A stretch of 64,000 nucleotides of DNA from Arthrobacter sp. EM1. GTDB taxonomy: Bacteria; Actinomycetota; Actinomycetes; Actinomycetales; Micrococcaceae. The stretch spans positions 3,782,001 to 3,846,000 of the forward strand of contig NZ_CP124836.1 of the NCBI RefSeq assembly GCF_029964055.1. The letters are read 5' to 3'. How positions within the stretch are numbered: the first letter of the stretch is position 1; every line of letters starts with the position of its first letter. The notes below the pieces were generated by a model, which was given only the letters and a program-made list of their open reading frames with translations, had not been told where the DNA came from and made no database searches. Positions 50,150 to 56,371 of the stretch are shown piece after piece. The position numbers and the translations under genes are program-made.

Positions 50150-50181
50150 ACCCTAGAACCTGACACCAATGTGAGAGGCAA
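50150..50181 (-). promoter_or_regulatory. MerR-type promoter with 20-bp spacer and dyad
   Basis: Reading leftward: -35 TTGCCT (50181-50176), a 20-nt spacer and -10 TAGGGT (50155-50150), then 6 nt to the ATG at 50143. An imperfect dyad at 50159-50178 (CCTGACA...TGTGAGAGG) lies in the spacer, the classic site of MerR-family activators. Confidence 0.6.
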
Positions 50182-50188
50182 GGCATAG

Positions 50189-50524
50189 ATGCGTATCGGA
50201 GAACTTTCGGCCGCGACAGGGGTCAGTGTGCGTTCACTGCGGTACTACGAGGACCAGGGCCTGCTAAGCGCGGACCGCACCGGATCAGGGCAAAGGGTCT
50301 ACGGCCCGGATGCGGCGGCCCGTGTGGGGCTCATCCAGGAGCTCTTCGGAGCCGGCATATGCAGCGCAACGATGGTCGATCTGCTCCCGTGCATGAGTGA
50401 TCCCGGCGTGAGGACACCCAAGCTGCGGAGCCGGTTGCTCCAGGAACGCGACCGGATCTCGGACACCATCACAAACCTCGCGACAACCCAGGCAGCCTTG
50501 GACCGGATCATCAACGAAATCTGA
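50189..50524 (+). CDS. MerR-family transcriptional regulator
   Basis: This 111-residue regulator begins MRIGELSAATGVSVRSLRYY, the MerR winged helix, followed by GLLSADRTGSGQRVYGPDA and a dimerisation coiled coil (LRSRLLQERDRISDTI). The effector part is short and has no cysteine cluster, so it is probably not a metal sensor. It faces the VOC gene across 45 bp and is the likely activator of that gene. GAGAGG precedes the ATG. Confidence 0.88.
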   Translation: MRIGELSAATGVSVRSLRYYEDQGLLSADRTGSGQRVYGPDAAARVGLIQELFGAGICSATMVDLLPCMSDPGVRTPKLRSRLLQERDRISDTITNLATTQAALDRIINEI

Positions 50525-50713
50525 GTATGCCAACCTAATTGGGGACCACTGAGACGGCTTGATTCAGGACCACCCACGAGCCCACGCCCCGGAGTCGGTC
50601 CCGTCCGATGGGCCGCTCCCGGAGGACGACGGCGCTGCTAAGTTTGTCGTATCGGTGCGGCTTCCGTTCGGACGGCATCCGAGTGACGAAAATTCTGCCC
50701 AAGGAGCACCCCT

Positions 50714-51646
50714 CTGGTACACCCGGAACGCACTACAACCTCTGCCCCGGCCGACCTGGTCTTCTCGTTCGGCACCCTGTTGGATGAGAAGGTGCAGCAG
50801 TCGCTGTTCGGCACCCGGCTCAACACGGTCAAGGACTCCCTGATCGGGCACGGAACCACCGAGGTCGTCATCACCGACCTGGATGTGATTGCCAAGAGCG
50901 GCAAGAACGTTCACCTCGGCCTCGTCCGGCGTGAAGGTAACTCAGTATCCGGCGGCCTGCTGGCTCTAACCCCTGACCAGCTGGCCACGGCCGACGCCTA
51001 CGAGGTCGGCGCCTACGCCCGCCGCCGCGTGCCCACCGGAGCCCACGGGCAGGCCTGGTGTTACGTCTCCGCCGAGCCTCTGGCCGTGGCCGAACGCATT
51101 GCCCTGATCGGCGATAGCATTGCCTACGGGCGCTGCACCCCGGAAGGCGGCTGGGCCGCCCGGGTCGCCTCGCGACACATCGCCCGCGACGAGGAGAACA
51201 ACCGGTTCTTCAACCTGGCCTGGCCGGGCGCCACCATGCTCGAGGTCCTGGACGCCGCCGAGGCCGAGGTGTCCGCCCGCCGCGCCGACACGATCCTGGT
51301 GGCGGCCGGCATCAATGACCTTCTCCATGTCGAGGGACGAAGCGGGGCAAAAGTGAGCCAGGACGTAATCGCCCGGCTGGAGTCCTTCTGTGATGCCATG
51401 GAGTCCCAGGGACGGCGCGTGGTGGTGATGAGCCCGAACTGGGTAGACACCACAGTGATACCCGGCCTCCATCTGGACGAGATCCTAGACCTGCGGGAGA
51501 GCATGCGGTCCTGGTGCCAGCGGACCTTCCGGGACTTCCTGGACACCTGGAACGTCCTGGCCGACCGCCCGGCCCTGTTCAGCGACGGCATCCATCCCTC
51601 GACCGAGGGCCACCGACTGCTGGCCGAAGCTGTCGGCAGCATCTGA
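50714..51646 (+). CDS. GGCT-like domain fused to an SGNH/GDSL hydrolase, probable CTG start
   Basis: The first ~115 residues resemble gamma-glutamylcyclotransferase/AIG2: DLVFSFGTLLDEKVQQSLFG at the start, then DAYEVGAYARRRV, where the glutamate could be catalytic. The rest is an SGNH hydrolase with serine in ALIGDSIAYGRC, asparagine in AAGINDLLH and the Asp-His pair in DGIHPSTEGH. The GGCT motif begins upstream of the first TTG (50780), and no ATG, GTG or TTG exists between the in-frame stop at 50684 and that point. CTG at 50714 stands 7 nt after AAGGAG and is the best start. The natural reaction is unknown. I know of no close named family with this pairing. Confidence 0.75.
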   Translation: MVHPERTTTSAPADLVFSFGTLLDEKVQQSLFGTRLNTVKDSLIGHGTTEVVITDLDVIAKSGKNVHLGLVRREGNSVSGGLLALTPDQLATADAYEVGAYARRRVPTGAHGQAWCYVSAEPLAVAERIALIGDSIAYGRCTPEGGWAARVASRHIARDEENNRFFNLAWPGATMLEVLDAAEAEVSARRADTILVAAGINDLLHVEGRSGAKVSQDVIARLESFCDAMESQGRRVVVMSPNWVDTTVIPGLHLDEILDLRESMRSWCQRTFRDFLDTWNVLADRPALFSDGIHPSTEGHRLLAEAVGSI

Positions 51647-51816
51647 GCTGATCCCCGGGCCGCGTGTAGATTATCCGGGACAGCTGTCAGGGCGGTGGAA
51701 GTGCCTCTTGGCGGACGCATATGAAGATGTGCGGTCCGACCCCACCATCGCTCACTGGCGATCTTGTCAGTGGATTCAAGGTCAACGATGGACGAGATTC
51801 TTCAAGGAGGTTTGTA

Positions 51817-52089
51817 GTGAACCGTAGCGAACTGAAAACAGTTCTGGAGTCTGAAGGCTACAAAACAAATGCCTATGAACTTGAGGGTGGCACCCCTGAC
51901 GATACGTACTGTCTAGAGGATCGCGGCCATGAATGGGCGGTCTACTATTCCGAACGCGGGTGCCGGTTTGAGGAACAGATATTCTTCACCGAGAATGACG
52001 CCTGCAAAGATTTCCTGCGGCTCATGAGGCGGACGCCGTCTGCCCGCGTGAGGAACGGGGAAGAACTACCTCGGCCGCCGATGTTCTGA
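51817..52089 (+). CDS. Small hypothetical protein (90 aa)
   Basis: The GTG at 51817 is preceded by a strong AAGGAGG 6 nt upstream. The protein reads NRSELKTVLESEGYKTNAYE, then DDTYCLEDRGHEWAVYYSER and FFTENDACKDFLRLMRR. The aromatic, acidic middle and the helix at the end resemble small cytosolic proteins found near toxin genes and in many actinobacterial genomes, but I cannot name the family. No partner gene is evident. Confidence 0.6.
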   Translation: MNRSELKTVLESEGYKTNAYELEGGTPDDTYCLEDRGHEWAVYYSERGCRFEEQIFFTENDACKDFLRLMRRTPSARVRNGEELPRPPMF

Positions 52090-52191
52090 ACTCGGCTCTC
52101 ACCGGTATTCGAAAGGTGACGCGGCCTCATGGCGCTTAGAGCTTTACTCGGCGGTCATTTCGGACTTGATGCGCCGAGCCCCTGGGGCTCA

Positions 52192-52380
52192 CTACGGTTG
52201 GTTTGCGTGTTTGGTGGGCGATGGTGTGGGCGAGTCGGCGCCGGATTCGATGATGGAGCCGTTGAAGGTTAGCCTGTCCACGATCGCGGCGCAGAGACGA
52301 GGGTCCGTGAAGGTCTTGGTCCAGCCGGAGAAGCATTCGTTGCTTGCGATCGCGATGGAGTTCGCCGTCGCAGCGTTCGT
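52192..52380 (-). pseudogene. Fragment of an IstB-like ATP-binding protein (IS21 family)
   Basis: Read leftward, a frame gives NSIAIASNECFSGWTKTFTD and LCAAIVDRLTFNGSIIESGA before a TAG at 52192. This matches the C-terminal part of IstB, the ATPase helper of IS21-type transposases. The N-terminal P-loop region and istA are missing, and the frame decays upstream of about 52380. It is a dead remnant. Confidence 0.6.
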
Positions 52381-52608
52381 TCCGGCGTATACCGGCGAGT
52401 AGTTGGTGGTCTTGGTTCAAGCCGTCCCACCGGTACTGAATCAAACTGCCATATTCACCCGACTCATACCCGCGATCGTATGGGCAGGTGCGGCACCTCT
52501 CCCCATCGCATGGAGACGGACCCCAGCGGGCTAAGTGACAAAAAACGATGCGAAAAGCCGCCATTTATCGCCGTGAGTCACAGCCAGGGCGTCAGGGCAG
52601 GAAACGCA

Positions 52609-52623
52609 GGTCAAAAACGACCG
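52609..52623. repeat. Dyad motif GGTC-AAAAAC-GACC, copy 3
   Basis: The copy stands about 230 bp upstream of the istB remnant, so it may come from an IS21-type end. Related copies are at 40984 and 41521. Confidence 0.4.
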
Positions 52624-52653
52624 TTTCCGCTACAAGCAATCAGGCGCGTTCAA

Positions 52654-52681
52654 GAGTGTCGTTTTTCGGAGTCGTCTGCAC
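52654..52681. repeat. res-like repeat, inverted copy
   Basis: The core GTCGTCTGCAC and the TGTCGTTTTTCGG flank are the reverse complement of the copy at 53357-53385, with a few changes. The part from 52670 forms a perfect 14-bp stem with 52704-52717. Confidence 0.5.
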
Positions 52682-52705
52682 AAGCACCCGTTAAAGTACG
52701 GGGTT

Positions 52706-52729
52706 GTGCAGACGACTCTGAACATTTAG
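52706..52729. repeat. res-like repeat, direct copy (shortened)
   Basis: GTGCAGACGACT is followed by CTGAACATTTA; relative to the copy at 53357 a few bases are missing in the middle. Confidence 0.5.
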
Positions 52730-52802
52730 TTGCTTGAACCCGCCTGCGCAACTCGGCGTTTTGCATCGAAGATGTCTGCACGGAACGGTTGCGGCTATTG
52801 CG

Positions 52803-53158
52803 TTAAGGCCTTCGCTCGGGGCTCCGACGAAATTCCACGCTAAGCGGTCCCGTGGGGTCGCCTGCGCGTTTGATGGTGCCGTAGACGGTGGAACGCGCGA
52901 CCGCGAAGAGTTCGGCCAGTTCCACGGTCGTGTGGGTCGCTGCCCGGTGTACGCAGACCAGGTGCGCTTCCTGTTTTTTGAGAGCGTGGGCTGCTTCCCC
53001 CGCAGGCGGCCCTTCGCCTTGGCGACGGCCATTCCCTCACGGGTTCGTGAGCGGATCAGGTCGGCTTCGAATTCGGCGACCATGGCCAGGACGTTAAAGA
53101 GGAGCAACTCATCCGGGCGTGCGTGTTGAGCCAGATCAGGGCCACCGCTACTGTCCAC
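52803..53158 (-). pseudogene. Frameshifted serine resolvase/invertase remnant
   Basis: Upstream of the slip the frame reads LLLFNVLAMVAEFEADLIRS and REGMAVAKAKGRLRGKQPTL, the end of the catalytic domain and hinge of a Tn3-type resolvase. Just after, a run of six A (plus-strand T6 at 52975-52980) shifts the frame; in the other frame the helix-turn-helix continues as HTTVELAELFAVARSTVYGT and ends at the TAA at 52803. The catalytic serine and first ~100 residues are missing, so the gene is dead both by truncation and by frameshift. Confidence 0.75.
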
Positions 53159-53333
53159 CGTCGCAGGCGTCGACGGGATGGCTGGACAACAAGCCTAAGC
53201 GTGCATGCCGGAGATATTTGCGACGGCGGGGTCGACACCACGCATTACCTGGCGGACGGATGCCCACCAGGCAGTGAAACCGCTTGGTCGAGAAGTGTTC
53301 CGTGGGACGTTCCCTACGGAAATTTAGTGGGTA

Positions 53334-53385
53334 GTGCAGACGAGTGTGGACATTCCGTGCAGACGACTTCGGAAACTGACATTTT
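53334..53385. repeat. Two tandem res-like repeats upstream of the resolvase remnant
   Basis: Copies at 53334-53356 and 53357-53385 share GTGCAGACGA and end in GACATT. Two adjacent subsites upstream of a resolvase gene are what a Tn3-type resolution site looks like. The rest of 53131-53594 holds no gene. Confidence 0.55.
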
Positions 53386-53594
53386 GTGGCTCACAACCAC
53401 CTGACCGAATTGCCGCTGCCATGAGCCGGTGCAGCCGTTTCGGTGACTGCGGGATTCCTCGTGGCAGTCCCTCGTCCACACCCGCCGTGACCTTTGGCCC
53501 TAACGTGGGCCGGGCGTGGAGGCGCACCCTCAAGCCATGAGCTACCTGATCCGGGTTGGTCCGCAATGTTGCGCCTAAGCGGCTCCGGGGAGCC

Positions 53595-56264
53595 GTGACG
53601 CCGGGGGCCACTTCCGGACGGAGCGGCGTCGGCGGCCCGAGCGCCGGAGCCGTGCCGGGCGTCGCGGGACTGAGTTCGGCGGAGGCCGCCCGGAGGCTGG
53701 AACACTTCGGGGCGAACAAGCTCCCGGAGGCCGGCACGGTACCCGGCTGGCGCAGGCTGCTGGCCGAACTCACGCATTTCTTCGCCGTGCTGCTGTGGTG
53801 CGCCTCCGTGCTGGCCTACCTGGCAGGGATGCCGCAGTTGGCCATCGCGATCGTCGTTGTGATCCTGGTGAACGGAGTGTTCGCCTACATCCAGCAGGAG
53901 CGCGCTCAGCATGCCGCAGCGAAGCTGCGCGAACTGCTCCCGGCGATGGTCTCGGTCCGGCGGGATAACCGCATCATCAAGGTCCACACCACCGAGCTGG
54001 TGCCCGACGACGCCGTCGTACTGGTTGCCGGCGACCGGGTCCCGGCGGATCTCCGGCTGGCGTTGGCGGCAGGCTGTTCCGTGGATGAATCGATGCTCAC
54101 AGGTGAAAGCGAGGCGCTCGCCAAGATCCCCGGCGACACCGTGTTTGGCGGGACTTTTTTGGTTAACGGCCAGGCTGAAGGTGTGGTCGCGAGCACCGGC
54201 GGGAAGACCCGGCTCGCCGAAATCGCGGCCCTGACCGGAAAGGTCGAGGCGCCGCCCAGCCCCCTGGCCCGGGAACTGCAACGGATCGTCCGCATCACGG
54301 CCGCGATGGCACTGGGCATCGGCGTACTGTTTTTTGTCCTCTCCCTTTTGGTGGGAATCTCCTGGCGGGACGCCTTCCTGTTTGCCATCGGGGTCGCCGT
54401 GGCACTTGTGCCCGAGGGCCTGCTGCCGACGGTCACGCTGTCCTTGGCGGTGGGGGCGCAGCGGATGGCGCGGCGCAACGCACTCGTCCGGAACCTGGAA
54501 GCGGTGGAGACCCTCGGCTCCACCACCTTTATCTGCACGGACAAGACCGGGACCCTGACCCAGAACCGGATGAACGCCGTCGAGGTCTGGACCCCTGCCG
54601 GATTGGTCAGCATCATCGGCGCAGGGTACGGCCCGGAGGCCGAGGTCACCGGAACGGGAACCGGGGAGGCAGGGCACCTCAGCACCGCGGCGCTGGCCGC
54701 GTCCGTGGGCCGTGCGGTGCTCCACGAGGGGCAGTGGATCGTCGAGGGCGATCCGATGGAGGCCGCCATCGATGCGCTGGCGGCCCGGCTGGCAGGAACC
54801 GGACAGCGCCCCGCTGAGCCCGCGGTGTCGCACCGCTTCGCCTTCGATCCCCGGCGGCTGCGGGAATCCGCAATCGCTGGGACCACCTTGTACGTCAAGG
54901 GCGCCCCGGAGTCCGTGATTCCGCTGTGTGGCGGGGCGGGCGGGGACGGTGCCGACGGCGCCGACCGCGCCGTGCAAATGGTCGACCAGATGGCCTCGCA
55001 CGGGCTCCGGGTACTGGCCGTCGCCGAGCGGAGCCTGCCTGGCCTGCCCGGCGCCGATTTCAAGCTTGAGGACGTTGAACGCGGACTGACGCTGCTGGGG
55101 CTGATCGGCCTGCACGACCCACCCCGCGCCGAGGTCCGGGTGGCGCTCGAGGCGGCCCGCGGGGCCGGAATCAAAGTGGCCATGGTTACCGGAGACCATG
55201 CCTTCACGGCAGCCGCCATCGCCCGGGAGACCGGGCTGATCGGAACCCCGGAGCTTGTGCTGGAGGGACACCACCTGCCCGAGGACGACGCCGTCCTGAC
55301 CGCGCTGCTGGACCGCGACGGGGTGGTGGTCAGCCGGGTTACCCCGGAACAGAAACTCCGGGTCGCCCGCCTGCTGCAACGCCGCGGCCACGTCGTGGCA
55401 ATGACCGGCGACGGCGTCAACGACGGCCCGGCACTCCGGCAGGCGGATATCGGTGTGGCGATGGGGCGCAGCGGCACGGACGTGGCCCGGGAGGCGGCGG
55501 ACCTGGTGCTGCTCGATGACGACTTCGCCACCATCATCGCCGCAGTGGAGCAGGGACGCGCCACCTACGCGAACATCCGGCGCTTCCTGACCTACCACCT
55601 GACGGACAACGTCGCCGAACTTACTCCCTTTGTCATTTGGGCGCTCTCCGGCGGGCGGTTTCCGCTGGCGCTGAGCGTGCTGCAGGTCCTGGCCCTCGAC
55701 ATCGGCACCGACCTGCTGCCCGCGCTGGCGCTGGGCAGCGAGGCCCCGAGCAAGGGAACACTGAAACGGCCCCCGGAGCGGCGGCACCTGATGGACCGGG
55801 GGCTGATGATCCGCGTGTTCGGAGTGCTGGGGCCGGTCGAGGCGGTCTTCGAAATGACGGCGTACACCGCTGTCCTGTTCGGTGCGGGCTGGACCCCCGG
55901 GGCGGCACTGCCCGCGGCGGATGTGCTGATGGCCGCCTCCGGAGCCGCGTTCACCACAGTGGTCTTGGCCCAGCTCGCTAACGCCTTCGCCTGCCGCAGC
56001 GCCAGCGTGCCGCCGTGGCGGCTGGGCTGGTTCAGCAACCGGCTGCTGATCTGGGCGGTGCTGGCGGAGCTGGGACTGTTGGCGGTCTTCCTGTTCCTCG
56101 GGCCGCTGGCAACGCTGCTGGGCCAAGCCCCGCCCTCGCCCGGCGGTCTGGCCGTGGCCCTTGCCGCCATCCCAGCCGTGCTGCTTGCGGACTGGCTCTA
56201 CAAAACGGTCCGTCACCGCCGGGTCGCTCGGGCCGCCGCGGCATTCAAGGTCCAAAGCCTCTGA
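53595..56264 (+). CDS. Cation-transporting P-type ATPase (P2 type)
   Basis: The protein (about 890 aa) has the full P-type cycle: TGES actuator loop (SMLTGESEALAKIPGD), phosphorylation aspartate in CTDKTGTLTQNRMN, nucleotide-binding domain, and the hinge MTGDGVNDGPALRQADIGVA. Helix 4 has VPEGLLPTV and helix 5-6 have YHLTDNVAELTPF and LALDIGTDLLPAL, typical of P2-type pumps for calcium, sodium or similar cations. The exact ion is not certain. The start is unclear: GTG 53595 has GGGGAG very near and TTG 53556 is an alternative. Mobile-element debris ends about 200 bp upstream and may have changed its native leader. Confidence 0.87.
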   Translation: MTPGATSGRSGVGGPSAGAVPGVAGLSSAEAARRLEHFGANKLPEAGTVPGWRRLLAELTHFFAVLLWCASVLAYLAGMPQLAIAIVVVILVNGVFAYIQQERAQHAAAKLRELLPAMVSVRRDNRIIKVHTTELVPDDAVVLVAGDRVPADLRLALAAGCSVDESMLTGESEALAKIPGDTVFGGTFLVNGQAEGVVASTGGKTRLAEIAALTGKVEAPPSPLARELQRIVRITAAMALGIGVLFFVLSLLVGISWRDAFLFAIGVAVALVPEGLLPTVTLSLAVGAQRMARRNALVRNLEAVETLGSTTFICTDKTGTLTQNRMNAVEVWTPAGLVSIIGAGYGPEAEVTGTGTGEAGHLSTAALAASVGRAVLHEGQWIVEGDPMEAAIDALAARLAGTGQRPAEPAVSHRFAFDPRRLRESAIAGTTLYVKGAPESVIPLCGGAGGDGADGADRAVQMVDQMASHGLRVLAVAERSLPGLPGADFKLEDVERGLTLLGLIGLHDPPRAEVRVALEAARGAGIKVAMVTGDHAFTAAAIARETGLIGTPELVLEGHHLPEDDAVLTALLDRDGVVVSRVTPEQKLRVARLLQRRGHVVAMTGDGVNDGPALRQADIGVAMGRSGTDVAREAADLVLLDDDFATIIAAVEQGRATYANIRRFLTYHLTDNVAELTPFVIWALSGGRFPLALSVLQVLALDIGTDLLPALALGSEAPSKGTLKRPPERRHLMDRGLMIRVFGVLGPVEAVFEMTAYTAVLFGAGWTPGAALPAADVLMAASGAAFTTVVLAQLANAFACRSASVPPWRLGWFSNRLLIWAVLAELGLLAVFLFLGPLATLLGQAPPSPGGLAVALAAIPAVLLADWLYKTVRHRRVARAAAAFKVQSL

Positions 56265-56371
56265 CATCGGATGGTCCGCCGCCACAGGATGGCTCCAGGG
56301 GCGCCGGACGCCAGCGGTCACCATCGTGTCCAGTGTTTTCCTTCCCAATTGCCGAAAGCAGGAGTTGCGAC

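Noticed and set aside
52166..52402. A rightward 78-codon frame opposite the istB fragment
   Set aside because: The leftward strand matches IstB in a clear frame, so this is its complement.
53391..56348. A 985-codon open frame antisense to the P2-type ATPase gene
   Set aside because: It is rich in Gln, Arg, His and Gly, has no family sign, and follows from the GC-rich third positions of the real gene on the other strand.
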